DNA of 38,049 nt from the NCBI GenBank assembly GCA_947460245.1, contig CANHGL010000017.1, positions 1 to 38,049 on the forward strand, read 5' to 3'. The position numbers and the translations under genes are program-made. Below the pieces are notes generated by a model, which saw only the letters and a list, made by a program, of their open reading frames with translations, was not told the DNA's origin and made no database searches. This DNA is from Sphingobacteriales bacterium (lineage in GTDB: Bacteria > Bacteroidota > Bacteroidia > Chitinophagales > JADIYW01). Positions 23,686 through 33,049 of this stretch are shown piece after piece. Each line of letters begins with the position of its first letter. Positions within the stretch are counted from its first letter, which is position 1.

Positions 23686-25131
23686 CTAACTGCTAACAGT
23701 AGATTTCTTTTTCGCCTTTCTTTCTACGTCCTTATCCAATGTAAAAAATTTTTGGGTGTCTTCTAATTCAAAGGCCAACTCTAATAGTTTGCGCTCTTCT
23801 CCACACATCGCTGCAAACTGAACCCCTATAGGTAAACCTTCTTTACTAATTCCTAAAGGCAAAGAGATAGCAGGCGCTCCTGTTATATTTTGAGTCGTTG
23901 TAAAATTCACATAACTATCCAGTTTTGTAATAATCTCTATGGTATTTATGTGCGGACCAAAATAACCAATCGGTGGTGCTGGGTGCGATAGTGTTGGGCT
24001 CATCAAAATATCATAGTTACTGAATAAGGCATTATAGAATCCGGTATGTGCCTTTAAATTTCTGATACTGCTAAATGCTTTTAAGGATAAGAGCGGAAAA
24101 AAACCAGCCAGCTCCTTTGTAAATTTGGCGGTCTTTAAATGACTAAAGGATAGTCCATTAGTAGCATATTCTGATAATACGGAAGCAAAGGAAAGAAATG
24201 ACCAGTACACCATAAAATCAAGGGTGATGCTGTGTTCAAAAGGATTTTTAATATAGACAACCTCATGCCCAAGCTGCTCGCAAAGTTTGCCTGCTTCCAG
24301 AACCGCATGGGTTACTTCTGCATGACTCTCCATGCCGGTAGAGGAGGTCGTGAAAAGGGCAATTTTTAATCGTTTTTTCCCGGCATGCTGTACCTGTCCG
24401 ATTTCAGGAAGTTGGGTATTTTTATAATACTGTTCTAACCCGGCATAATAATTCGCAGTATCTCGCACAGACCTGGAAACAATTCCGTCCTGTGCAATAT
24501 TAATCGGGACTATCGCAGTGGGCGAAGTAATATTCCTTCCTGCTGAAGGCTTTAAACCCACCAAGCCACAACACGAAGCTGGTATTCGGATAGAACCTCC
24601 ACCATCTGATGCATGCGCAAATGGGACAACGCCAGCTGCGACCAACGCAGCTGCTCCTGCAGATGAACCTCCGGTAGAGTGTTCGGTATTCCAGGGATTC
24701 CTGGTTTCTCCATGCTGCAATGTTTCTCCGCAAGGCAATAAGCCAAACTCTGATGTGCTGCTCTTTCCTAATACGACGCTGCCGGTAACCGCCAAAAGCT
24801 GCTCTACTATTTTATCATTCTTTTTAGCCAGTTTAATCTTAAACCCACTAGATCCTTTCAGTGTTGGAAATCCTGCAACATCATTCAAGTCTTTAATAAA
24901 TGTGGGTACTCCACTAAAAACTCCTGATATGTGATGATTGCTTTCTGCTAATGCAGCTTCATAATTGGCATTCACAATCGCATTCAATACATTGTCTGAT
25001 TTTTTCGCACGCTCTGACGCACATGCTACTGCTTCCTGTACAGTAAATTGCTTGCTTTGAATTTGTGCTGCTACTGCTGTTGCATCTAAATTTCCGAGAA
25101 TGCCAATATTATAGGTATTTACTTTTGCCAT
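23686..25131 (-). CDS. Amidase-signature family hydrolase
   Basis: The 481-residue enzyme has the complete Ser-cisSer-Lys triad of the amidase signature family: Lys in GVPTFIKDLNDVAG (near residue 83), the cis-Ser in STGGSSAGAAALVAAG (near 156-160) and the nucleophile Ser in SDGGGSIRIPASCCGLVGLKPS (near 179). A C-terminal LPLGISKEGLPIGVQFAA block is also typical. Members hydrolyse amides ranging from Gln-tRNA (GatA) to fatty-acid amides or nylon oligomers. No gatB or gatC lies nearby, so a stand-alone catabolic amidase is more likely than GatA. The last 12 residues are Lys-rich. No signal peptide is evident. Confidence 0.92.
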   Translation of the reverse strand: MAKVNTYNIGILGNLDATAVAAQIQSKQFTVQEAVACASERAKKSDNVLNAIVNANYEAALAESNHHISGVFSGVPTFIKDLNDVAGFPTLKGSSGFKIKLAKKNDKIVEQLLAVTGSVVLGKSSTSEFGLLPCGETLQHGETRNPWNTEHSTGGSSAGAAALVAAGVVPFAHASDGGGSIRIPASCCGLVGLKPSAGRNITSPTAIVPINIAQDGIVSRSVRDTANYYAGLEQYYKNTQLPEIGQVQHAGKKRLKIALFTTSSTGMESHAEVTHAVLEAGKLCEQLGHEVVYIKNPFEHSITLDFMVYWSFLSFASVLSEYATNGLSFSHLKTAKFTKELAGFFPLLSLKAFSSIRNLKAHTGFYNALFSNYDILMSPTLSHPAPPIGYFGPHINTIEIITKLDSYVNFTTTQNITGAPAISLPLGISKEGLPIGVQFAAMCGEERKLLELAFELEDTQKFFTLDKDVERKAKKKSTVSS

Positions 25132-25210
25132 GTGTAATCAGATTTCTAAAAGTACTTATTTTTAACTCTATAGTTAAACCTTTATGTATTTTTAAAGTCC
25201 AACGATATAC

Positions 25211-25750
25211 ATGCAATTTAATGATAGCGACATCTTAGCACTTTTCCGCACCGGAAATGCAGCAAACAAAGAGCAGGCTTTCCGGCAGTTGTTGAGCAAT
25301 TACCAGCAACGACTGTACTACCATGTGAGGCGATATGTTAGCAACCATGATGATGCCAATGATATTTTGCAGAATACCTTTATCAAGATTTGGAAAAATT
25401 TGGAAAAATTTAGAAGCGATAGCAGTCTGTATACCTGGCTATACCGAATTGCAGGTAATGAAGCCATTACCTACCTACAAAAAACACGGAAATTGCAAGC
25501 GCAGGAACTGACGGAATCTACGATGAATCATCTAATCGCTTCCGACAGTATTGATACCGAAGAAACCTTGAAACGATTTAGGGTAGCAGTAGAAGATTTA
25601 CCGGCAAAACAAAAACAGGTTTTTATACTCCGCTATTATGATGAGTTGACTTATGAAGAAATTGCGCAGATTACAGATACCAGTATTGGGGCTCTAAAAG
25701 CATCCTATCACCATGCCGTTAAAAAAATAGAAGAAAAATTAACTGCCTGA
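25211..25750 (+). CDS. ECF-type RNA polymerase sigma factor
   Basis: The 179-residue protein has region 2 (YVSNHDDANDILQNTFIKIWKNLEKFRSDSSLYTWLYRIAGNEAITYLQ, about 43-90), which binds core polymerase and the -10 element, and region 4 (LPAKQKQVFILRYYDELTYEEIAQ...ALKASYHHAVKKIEEKL, about 133-177), a helix-turn-helix for the -35 element. It is followed after 35 bases by a single-pass membrane protein and then by a small secreted protein, the usual order of an ECF sigma, its anti-sigma and a target or sensor. It probably controls an envelope-stress response and its own operon. Identification as ECF sigma is firm; its regulon is unknown. Confidence 0.93.
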   Translation: MQFNDSDILALFRTGNAANKEQAFRQLLSNYQQRLYYHVRRYVSNHDDANDILQNTFIKIWKNLEKFRSDSSLYTWLYRIAGNEAITYLQKTRKLQAQELTESTMNHLIASDSIDTEETLKRFRVAVEDLPAKQKQVFILRYYDELTYEEIAQITDTSIGALKASYHHAVKKIEEKLTA

Positions 25751-25785
25751 TTAAACCTTATTGAAAATAAAACATCTAATTAGAA

Positions 25786-26307
25786 GTGGATAGAAAAACA
25801 GACATAAAAAAAGAATTAGAAAACCTATCATCGGTATTGCTCTCTTTTAAAGAAAAAGATACTACTCCTTTGGCGACAGAAGGATACTTTGATGGATTGG
25901 CAGACCAGATTATTGATACCATACAACATCAAGAATTTCAAAAAACAAAGGAAGGTGTTTTGTCTTTTGATATCTTCCATCACCCAAAACTCATTCCTTA
26001 TTTATCGAGACTTAGTGTCGCGGCTACTTTAGCAGGAATTATCATATTGGGTGTGCTAGGCTATAAGGATACAATACATGAGAACATTTGCCATGATGGT
26101 ATTGCCTGTCTTACACAAGATGAAATCTATCAATACGTACATGCCAATAGCAATGCATTTGAAGTAGAAGAGATTCAGGAGGGGATGAAAATATTCTTAG
26201 AAAACGACAATACATCTATGGGTATTCAAACAATAGAAGTTATTAAATATATAGACCAAAATAAAAATATGCTGGATACAGAAGATGCAGCAACTGATAT
26301 TTTCTAA
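25786..26307 (+). CDS. Single-pass membrane protein, putative anti-sigma factor
   Basis: The 173-residue protein starts at GTG 25786; an in-frame stop six bases upstream rules out an earlier start. It has a cytoplasmic-looking N-terminal 70 residues, one membrane helix (about 75-92, LSVAATLAGIIILGVLGY) and an 80-residue acidic outer part. There is no HxxxCxxC zinc motif, so it is not a ZAS-type anti-sigma by sequence. Position between an ECF sigma factor and a secreted protein, plus this topology, make an anti-sigma role the best guess. I recognise no named domain. Confidence 0.65.
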   Translation: MDRKTDIKKELENLSSVLLSFKEKDTTPLATEGYFDGLADQIIDTIQHQEFQKTKEGVLSFDIFHHPKLIPYLSRLSVAATLAGIIILGVLGYKDTIHENICHDGIACLTQDEIYQYVHANSNAFEVEEIQEGMKIFLENDNTSMGIQTIEVIKYIDQNKNMLDTEDAATDIF

Positions 26308-26336
26308 ATACATTATAAACAATAAAAATCAACACT

Positions 26337-26840
26337 ATGAAGACATTACTTATTTTATGCATGAGCTTATTTTTGCTTACCAACCACATGATTGCACAAC
26401 CTCCACCACCAAAGGGAGAAGGCGCAACAAATGAAAAAGTGGAAGCCTTAAAAATTGCGTTTATTACTAAACGTCTAAACCTTACCCCTGAAGAATCTCA
26501 GAAATTTTGGCCAACCTATAACCAGTATGAGGAAGAAAAAAAACAGGTGCGTAAAGCCTCTATTGGCAGCATAAAAGAGCTTAAGGAAGATGGTGAACTT
26601 ACTAATACGGAAGCGGAAACTGCCATTTCGAAATACATTGAGTTTAAAGCTAAAGATCTAGACCTCACTAAAAAATATGTAGCCGAATTCAGAAAAATCT
26701 TACCTGCCACCAAGGTGGCTAAGTTGGTTACTGCAGAAGATCATTTCAAGAAAATGCTGATGAAGCAGGCGCAGCAAGGTGGGGGGCAACGACCTGGCGA
26801 AGGTCAAGGGCAGAAACCCTGGAAAGGTCAGGGGCAATAG
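26337..26840 (+). CDS. Small periplasmic helical protein (Spy/CpxP-like layout)
   Basis: The 167-residue product has a signal peptide (1-20, cleaved before QPPPP) and a helical, charged body. The segment LNLTPEESQKFWPTYNQYEEEKKQ (47-70) resembles the LTxxQ repeats of Spy/CpxP periplasmic chaperones and metal or stress sensors. The second helix region ends near residue 142, followed by a Gly/Gln/Pro-rich tail with GxGQ repeats. As last gene of the sigma/anti-sigma operon it could sense periplasmic stress or be the regulated effector. Similarity is by pattern only; homology to Spy is not proven. A strong terminator follows. Confidence 0.65.
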   Translation: MKTLLILCMSLFLLTNHMIAQPPPPKGEGATNEKVEALKIAFITKRLNLTPEESQKFWPTYNQYEEEKKQVRKASIGSIKELKEDGELTNTEAETAISKYIEFKAKDLDLTKKYVAEFRKILPATKVAKLVTAEDHFKKMLMKQAQQGGGQRPGEGQGQKPWKGQGQ

Positions 26841-26852
26841 TCGCTAAGAATA

Positions 26853-26883
26853 AAAAAGCCGAACACTTGTTCGGCTTTTTTTA
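26853..26883 (+). terminator. Rho-independent terminator, likely bidirectional
   Basis: A stem GCCGAACA/TGTTCGGC (26858-26875) is flanked by AAAAAA on the left and TTTTTTT on the right. It can therefore end both the plus-strand sigma-factor operon and the convergent recQ transcript, which stops at 26902. Confidence 0.9.
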
Positions 26884-26901
26884 TACATACAGCGATAAAT
26901 A

Positions 26902-29109
26902 CTAATTAGCGATATCGCTTAAAAACTTAAGTCGAACAAGTTGTATCTCCCTAAGCTCTATATCTTCAGGTTTTAATTTTTTATACGCTAACTGAACATC
27001 ATCTGTGTCTGCCTGCATAAAGTATTCACGTATTTCATCCTGAATATCTTCATCCACAGCATCCTCCAAATAATAATTAATATTTACTTTGGTCCCTGAG
27101 TTTACAATGGTTTCGAGCTCTGTAATAAGATCATCCATCTGCAATCCGAAAGAACTGGCAATATGCTCCAGGGGCATCTTCTTGTCTATAGACTTAATAA
27201 TATTCACTTTGGTGCTAGAGTTTTTATTGGCAGATTTTATATTATCGAAATCTGCAAAACGCTCTAAATTGTTCACTTCTACATACTGGCTAATAGCCTC
27301 ACAGAAGGCTTGTCCAAAACGCTGTGCCTTGCCACTGCTTACGCCGGTAATATTACTCAGCTCCTCTAATGTAATAGGAAAGAGGGTTGCCATCTCTTCC
27401 AATGAGGGATCCTGAAATACTACGTAAGGAGGTACACTCATCTGCTTTGCCACTTCCCTGCGGATATCTTTCAATTGAGCAAATAATAGTGGCTCCAACA
27501 CATTACCAGATTTTCCATTTACAGAGATATCTTCATCATCCTCACCATCTTCAAATCTGTTGTTTAGAATAATTTTAATTGATGCAGGTTTCTTAATAAA
27601 CTTCTTTCCTTCTTCCGTAAGCTTAAGTACACCATATTGCTCAATATCTTTTTCCAATAAATTAGACAGGATTGCCTTACGTATTACCGAATTCCAGAAG
27701 AGCATATCCTTCGCCGCACCTGTACCGAAGCGTTTAATCTTATCATAATTATTGGTGGTGATATCGGAAGATTTTCTGCCAATGAGAATATTGATAGTAT
27801 TAATGATATTAATGCGTTCATTCGTCTCTTCTACTACCTGTAAAGCTAATTTGGTTTCGTCTTTCGCCTCGAATTGCTCTTTAGGATGCAGACAGTTATC
27901 ACAGCTTCCGCAATTCTTCATCTCCTCTCCAAAATAATGAAGCACAATTTTTTTTCTGCACTCTCCGCTTTCAGCATAAGCCTCTACCTCACCCAGTTGC
28001 ATCACCGCTATTTCTTTTTCTGCTACAGACTTCTCCTTATTAGAGAGTATAAACTTTTCAAACTTATGAATCTCTTTTGGAGAGAAATAAGCAATGCAAT
28101 TCCCTTCCAATCCATCTCTGCCAGCCCGGCCTGTTTCCTGATAATAATTCTCCAGTGATTTAGGAATATCATAGTGAATAACAAACCGTACATCTGGTTT
28201 GTCTATCCCCATTCCGAAAGCTATGGTAGCCACAATAACATCTGTATCTTCCATAAGAAACTGATCCTGACGTTCGCTGCGCACTTGTGGATCCAAACCC
28301 GCATGATAGGCAGCTGCATTGATGCCGTTTACCCGTAAGACCTCTGCAAGTTCCTCTGTAGAATTTCTGCTTAAGCAATAAATAATACCAGAGCGCTTAC
28401 CGTCTTTCTTAATGTATTTGATGATGTCTTTTGCTGCATCCTGCTTGCTGGCCTTTGGACGAATCTCATAATAAAGATTATCCCTTAGGAAAGAAGAAAT
28501 GAAAATCTTGGGATTCGTCATACCCAGCGTCTTCACAATATCAGACTGCACCTTGGGGGTAGCCGTTGCTGTTAATGCCACCAATGGAATATTCCCTTCA
28601 ATATCATTCAACATGTTCTTTATCTTCCTGTATTCCGGTCGGAAATCATGGCCCCATTCAGAAATACAATGTGCCTCATCTACCGCTACAAAAGAAATTT
28701 TTATGGTCTTAAGAAAATCTATATTTTCCTGCTTCACCAGCGATTCCGGTGCTACATACAACAGTTTACAGCTACCAGATACAATATCACTCTTTACTTG
28801 ATTGATTTGTGCTTTATTTAACTGTGAATTGATAAAGTGGGCGATATTATCAGTACTGCTATAGCCTCTGATTAGGTCTACCTGATTTTTCATCAGTGCA
28901 ATTAAGGGGGAAACAATAATTGCCGTCCCCTCAGATATAATCGCCGGCAGCTGATAACAGAGGGATTTACCTCCCCCTGTGGGCATAATCACAAATGTGT
29001 CTTTCTTATCCAGTATACTTTCTATAATGGCTTGCTGGGTGCCCTTAAACTTCTCAAAACCAAAATACTCCTTTAATGCCCCTGTTAGGGTGGCTGTCTG
29101 AACGCTCAT
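26902..29109 (-). CDS. recQ: ATP-dependent DNA helicase RecQ
   Basis: The 735-residue 3'-5' helicase works in recombination and replication-fork repair. Motifs in order: Walker A MPTGGGKSLCYQLPA (42-56), DEAH box with the RecQ-specific SEWGHDFRPEY, motif III VALTATATPKVQ, motif VI QETGRAGRDG near 330, then the four-cysteine zinc site (ECRKKIVLHYF...CGSCDNC, about 378-406), the RQC winged helix and an HRDC domain (LLFAQLKDIRREVAKQ...LSNITGVSSGKAQRFGQAF, about 535-610). About 120 further residues continue the C-terminal extension seen in longer Bacteroidota RecQs. A terminator-like hairpin lies 18 bases ahead of the start codon on the same strand. Confidence 0.95.
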   Translation of the reverse strand: MSVQTATLTGALKEYFGFEKFKGTQQAIIESILDKKDTFVIMPTGGGKSLCYQLPAIISEGTAIIVSPLIALMKNQVDLIRGYSSTDNIAHFINSQLNKAQINQVKSDIVSGSCKLLYVAPESLVKQENIDFLKTIKISFVAVDEAHCISEWGHDFRPEYRKIKNMLNDIEGNIPLVALTATATPKVQSDIVKTLGMTNPKIFISSFLRDNLYYEIRPKASKQDAAKDIIKYIKKDGKRSGIIYCLSRNSTEELAEVLRVNGINAAAYHAGLDPQVRSERQDQFLMEDTDVIVATIAFGMGIDKPDVRFVIHYDIPKSLENYYQETGRAGRDGLEGNCIAYFSPKEIHKFEKFILSNKEKSVAEKEIAVMQLGEVEAYAESGECRKKIVLHYFGEEMKNCGSCDNCLHPKEQFEAKDETKLALQVVEETNERINIINTINILIGRKSSDITTNNYDKIKRFGTGAAKDMLFWNSVIRKAILSNLLEKDIEQYGVLKLTEEGKKFIKKPASIKIILNNRFEDGEDDEDISVNGKSGNVLEPLLFAQLKDIRREVAKQMSVPPYVVFQDPSLEEMATLFPITLEELSNITGVSSGKAQRFGQAFCEAISQYVEVNNLERFADFDNIKSANKNSSTKVNIIKSIDKKMPLEHIASSFGLQMDDLITELETIVNSGTKVNINYYLEDAVDEDIQDEIREYFMQADTDDVQLAYKKLKPEDIELREIQLVRLKFLSDIAN

Positions 29110-29126
29110 AATAAACCGATTAGCAT

Positions 29127-29150
29127 AAAAAAACCATCCTTATCAGATGG
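29127..29150 (-). terminator. Terminator-like hairpin directly upstream of recQ
   Basis: Read on the minus strand, CCATC-TGATAAG-GATGG is followed by seven T and then, 17 bases later, the recQ ATG. The 5-base-pair stem is short but the layout is that of an intrinsic terminator or attenuator in the recQ leader. Confidence 0.4.
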
Positions 29151-29315
29151 GATCAAATTACCCCTTTAATGTAGAAAGAATTCTATGAAATCAAGCACAA
29201 AAGGGTGTTAAAAATACTTACGACCCCCCGATTTAACAAAGTCTTTTATAGGGCATCCCAAAAAACAGTTAGTCGGTAGTTTTGGGTATATGTTTTACTT
29301 ATCTTTACGGCAGAT

Positions 29316-30398
29316 ATGAATAAAAATCTATATGCCGCTATTATGGCAGGAGGAATTGGAAGTCGATTCTGGCCCGCAAGCAGAACCTCCAAGCCTAAAC
29401 AATTTCTGGATATTCTGGGAACCGGCAGAACGCTCATCCAATCTACTTACGATCGGTTTCTAAAGATTTGCCCAAAGGAAAATATATATATACTTACACA
29501 TGCAGATTATGTGCAGCTGGTGAAAGAGCAGCTCCCGGATATCACCGATGAGCAAATACTAATGGAGCCCGCGAGAAAAAATACAGCACCTTGTATTGCC
29601 TACTGCTCCTTTAAACTGAATAAGATAAACCCAGAAGCCAATATCATTGTAGCACCTTCCGATCACATTATATTAAATGAAGAAGCGTTTATCAGCACAG
29701 CTACGCTGGCGGCTGATTTCGTAGCGCAAAATAATGCACTGGCTACCCTTGGAATTCGTCCTACGCGGCCCGATACCGGATATGGCTACATTCAATACCT
29801 TGAACAGGAAACCAGCCCGGGTATCCATAAGGTAAAGACCTTTACCGAGAAGCCCCAAAAAGAGGTGGCTGTTCAATTTTTAGAAAGTGGCGATTTCTTA
29901 TGGAATGGGGGCATCTTTATCTGGAATGTAAAAAGCATCTTGAGTGCTTTAGAGAAAAATCTGATTGAGGTATATGATGCATTCGTGGAAGCAGAACCAC
30001 ATATACTTACCGATATGGAGGAAACAGCTGTTGAAAAAGCATTCGTTACCTGCCCAAGTATCTCTATAGACTACGGCGTAATGGAGAAAGCAGATAATGT
30101 ATACACGCTGCCTTCCAGCTTTGGATGGAGCGACTTAGGCACCTGGGCATCCCTGTATGCAGAGAAAGAAAAGGATTATTTGCAAAATGCCGTAAATGGA
30201 AAAAATGTAGTTGTCTATGACTCCAGTAATAATATTATCAATGTTCCCGAAAAGAAGTTAGTGGTGGTACAAGGCTTGGAAAATTATATTGTGGTGGATA
30301 CACAGGATGTACTATTGATCTGCAGCAAAGATGAAGAGCAACGCATTAAGGAGTTCACGCATGACATAAAGATGAAAAAGGGCGATAGGTTTCTTTAG
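29316..30398 (+). CDS. manC: Mannose-1-phosphate guanylyltransferase
   Basis: The 360-residue enzyme forms GDP-mannose from mannose-1-phosphate and GTP for polysaccharide and glycoprotein synthesis. It has the nucleotidyltransferase signature AIMAGGIGSRFWPASR...PKQFLDILG (8-36), EPARKNTAPCIAY (84-96), the VAPSDHII strand (about 112), FTEKP (172-176) and WNGGIFIW. The length fits the GMP-only form; the C-terminal phosphomannose isomerase domain of fused enzymes is absent. A TATCTTTA element at 29300-29307 suggests a start only a few bases before the ATG. Downstream genes on the same strand are unrelated in function. Confidence 0.93.
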   Translation: MNKNLYAAIMAGGIGSRFWPASRTSKPKQFLDILGTGRTLIQSTYDRFLKICPKENIYILTHADYVQLVKEQLPDITDEQILMEPARKNTAPCIAYCSFKLNKINPEANIIVAPSDHIILNEEAFISTATLAADFVAQNNALATLGIRPTRPDTGYGYIQYLEQETSPGIHKVKTFTEKPQKEVAVQFLESGDFLWNGGIFIWNVKSILSALEKNLIEVYDAFVEAEPHILTDMEETAVEKAFVTCPSISIDYGVMEKADNVYTLPSSFGWSDLGTWASLYAEKEKDYLQNAVNGKNVVVYDSSNNIINVPEKKLVVVQGLENYIVVDTQDVLLICSKDEEQRIKEFTHDIKMKKGDRFL

Positions 30399-30483
30399 TA
30401 AATACTACAGAACGCTGATAAATAATAAGTTTTACATATCTTCAGAAATCAATAAAATTATTACCACCCAATAAACCAACACT

Positions 30484-31944
30484 ATGGCTAATTTATTTGC
30501 AAAAAAATCACTGGAGCGCATATTAAGTGAATCCGGCGAAACTGGTGAACACACGTTAAAGCGAACACTAGGCTCAACAGCATTGCTGGCTTTAGGCGTC
30601 GGAGCTATTATCGGTGCAGGTATTTTTGTTCGTACTGCTGCAGCAGCAGGAAATCATGCCGGTCCGGGCGTAATGATATCATATATTATTGCGGGTATTG
30701 GATGTGCGTTTGCTGGGTTGTGTTATGTAGAATTTGCTTCTATGATTCCGGTAGCAGGAAGCGCCTATACGTATTCTTATGCTACCATGGGCGAGCTCAT
30801 TGCCTGGATTATCGGATGGGATTTAATTTTAGAATATGCATTAGGTGCCGCTTGTGTAGCCATTGCCTGGTCAGAATATCTGAATAAACTTTGTGAACAC
30901 TATTTTGGATTCACCATTCCTTATGCATTTTGTCACTCTCCATTTCAGGTGGATAATATTACAGGCGTTCACGGAATAATAAATATTCCTGCACTATTTA
31001 TATTGGGTGTTTTAACGCTGGTATTAATTCGGGGAACGAAAGAGTCTGCCAATCTCAATGGTATCATAGTGCTGCTTAAGGTGATTATTGTTATCATTTT
31101 TATTGCTGCAGGATGGCACTTTATCAATCCGATTAACCACGCAATTATTGTTCCTCCTAATACCGGTGAATCTGGTGTGTTTGGGTGGAGTGGCGTTTTG
31201 CGCGGTGCAGGTATAGTATTCTTTGCTTATGTTGGATTTGATGCAGTTTCAACTGCTGCACAGGAAGCAAAAAACCCACAGAAGGGCATGCCTATCGGTA
31301 TCCTCGGATCGCTGGCCTTTTGCACAGTACTCTATATCTTATTTTCTTATGTGCTAACCGGTATTGCTAACTATAAAGATTTCAGCGTAACAGGACCTGG
31401 ACATGAAGCCGCAGTTGCTTATGCCATCACTACCTACATGAAAGGCTACGAGTGGTTCGCAGGTTTAATTACCATCGCTATTCTCGCAGGATTCTCCTCC
31501 GTAATATTAGTAATGTTATTAGGACAATCTCGTGTATTCTTTTCAATGTCTAAAGATGGTTTATTGCCAAAAGCATTTTCAGAAATACATCCGAAGTTCA
31601 GAACTCCTGCCAAGGCAAATGCATGGCTATTCTTCCTGGTAGGTATCTTTGCTGCTTTTGTACCAGGTGATATAGTAGGTGATATGACGAGTATCGGAAC
31701 ACTGTTTGCCTTCATCCTCGTTTCTATTGGTGTTATCATTATGCGTAAAACCAATCCGGATACTCCTCGACCTTTTAAAACACCATTAGTGCCATTGGTA
31801 CCCATCTTAGGAGTGTTGGTTTGTGGGTTTATGATTTTCGGATTAGGAAAAGAAAACTGGATACGCTTAATTATTTGGTTGCTTATGGGATTTGTTATCT
31901 ACTTTGGATATAGCAGAAGACATAGCAAATTAAATAAGGGTTAG
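30484..31944 (+). CDS. APC-family amino-acid permease
   Basis: The 486-residue inner-membrane protein has 12 predicted helices and the APC signature LALGVGAIIGAGIFVRTAAAAGNHAGPGVMISYIIAG (about 36-72), covering the unwound first helix with its GAIIGAGIF substrate loop. Other family marks are EFASMIPVAGSAYTYSYATMGELIAWIIGWDLILEY (83-118) and FFAYVGFDAVSTAAQEAKNPQKGMP near residue 247. This spelling is typical of cationic-amino-acid-transporter-like (CAT/YfnA) members that exchange or import amino acids with protons. The substrate is not predictable. It ends 31 bases before the next gene. Confidence 0.92.
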   Translation: MANLFAKKSLERILSESGETGEHTLKRTLGSTALLALGVGAIIGAGIFVRTAAAAGNHAGPGVMISYIIAGIGCAFAGLCYVEFASMIPVAGSAYTYSYATMGELIAWIIGWDLILEYALGAACVAIAWSEYLNKLCEHYFGFTIPYAFCHSPFQVDNITGVHGIINIPALFILGVLTLVLIRGTKESANLNGIIVLLKVIIVIIFIAAGWHFINPINHAIIVPPNTGESGVFGWSGVLRGAGIVFFAYVGFDAVSTAAQEAKNPQKGMPIGILGSLAFCTVLYILFSYVLTGIANYKDFSVTGPGHEAAVAYAITTYMKGYEWFAGLITIAILAGFSSVILVMLLGQSRVFFSMSKDGLLPKAFSEIHPKFRTPAKANAWLFFLVGIFAAFVPGDIVGDMTSIGTLFAFILVSIGVIIMRKTNPDTPRPFKTPLVPLVPILGVLVCGFMIFGLGKENWIRLIIWLLMGFVIYFGYSRRHSKLNKG

Positions 31945-32017
31945 TAAATTATAGACATCCATTTTACCCACGTGATTGGGGATGGAGAATAATTATTCAA
32001 CTCTAAACTTGAACAGC

Positions 32018-33037
32018 ATGAGATTGCTCATCTTCTTTTTAGCTATTGTATTTTTTACTTCCTGTAAACAAAATACATCCTCCACGGATATTTTAGTTTC
32101 CGATTATTTTAATTACCCGGATTCTTTGGAATCAGCTGGTGTAAAAATGATCCCCATTAAAACTCCAGTTGGGGAATTTAAAGTATGGACAAAACGGTTT
32201 GGCAATAATCCAAAAATAAAAATATTGTTGCTGCACGGCGGACCTGCCATGACGCATGAGTACATGGAATGCTTTGAAACTTTTTTCCAGCGACAAGGAT
32301 TCGAGTTTTACGAATACGATCAGTTAGGCTCTTATTACAGTGATCAGCCTAAAGACAGCAGCCTATGGACAACTGCACGTTTTGTGGAGGAAGTAGAACA
32401 AATACGACAAGCAATATGCGCAGACAGTAGTAATTTCTATGTGTTAGGAAATTCGTGGGGCGGTATTTTAGCTATGGAATATGCTTTAAAATATCAAAGA
32501 CATCTAAAGGGATTATTGGTAGCCAATATGGTAGCGAGCGCTCCAGAATATGGCAAATATGCAGAGGAAGTATTGTCCAAACAAATGAAGCCCGAAGTGT
32601 TGGCTGAAATCAGAGCACTGGAAACAAAAAAAGACTTTAGCAATCCTCGATATATGGAATTACTCCTTCCTAACTTCTACAAAGAACACCTTTGCCGTTT
32701 AAAAGAATGGCCGGATGCCTTCAATCGTTCTATGAAACACGTGAACAGTGAAATCTATACCATGATGCAGGGACCGAGTGAATTTGGTATTAGTGGGAGA
32801 CTGGCCAGCTGGGATATTAAAAACAGATTAAAAGAAATAACAGTTCCTACTTTAATGATAGGTGCCAAACATGACACCATGGATCCTAATGCCATGGAAG
32901 AACAAAGTAAACTGGTAAAAAAAGGCCGCTATCTGTATTGTCCTAATGGAAGTCATTTATCCATGTGGGATGATCAGCAAATATTCATGAACGGCGTAAT
33001 ACAGTTTATTAAAGATGTAGATGGGGGAAAGCTGTAG
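32018..33037 (+). CDS. Proline iminopeptidase-like alpha/beta hydrolase, lipoprotein
   Basis: The chosen ATG (32018) gives a 339-residue protein with a lipoprotein signal (MRLLIFFLAIVFFTSC, lipidated Cys16). Starts at 31982 or TTG 31976 only add a polar stretch in front of it. The hydrolase fold shows the oxyanion HGGPAMTHEYM (about 70-80), a YDQLGSYYSDQP segment as in proline iminopeptidases, the nucleophile elbow GNSWGG (near 147) and a C-terminal catalytic His in NGSHLSMWDD (near 316). These enzymes remove N-terminal proline from peptides or act as amide/ester hydrolases. A surface-anchored peptidase next to an amino-acid permease would make sense for peptide use, but this link is inferred. 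Confidence 0.87.
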   Translation: MRLLIFFLAIVFFTSCKQNTSSTDILVSDYFNYPDSLESAGVKMIPIKTPVGEFKVWTKRFGNNPKIKILLLHGGPAMTHEYMECFETFFQRQGFEFYEYDQLGSYYSDQPKDSSLWTTARFVEEVEQIRQAICADSSNFYVLGNSWGGILAMEYALKYQRHLKGLLVANMVASAPEYGKYAEEVLSKQMKPEVLAEIRALETKKDFSNPRYMELLLPNFYKEHLCRLKEWPDAFNRSMKHVNSEIYTMMQGPSEFGISGRLASWDIKNRLKEITVPTLMIGAKHDTMDPNAMEEQSKLVKKGRYLYCPNGSHLSMWDDQQIFMNGVIQFIKDVDGGKL

Positions 33038-33049
33038 AAATTATATTCC

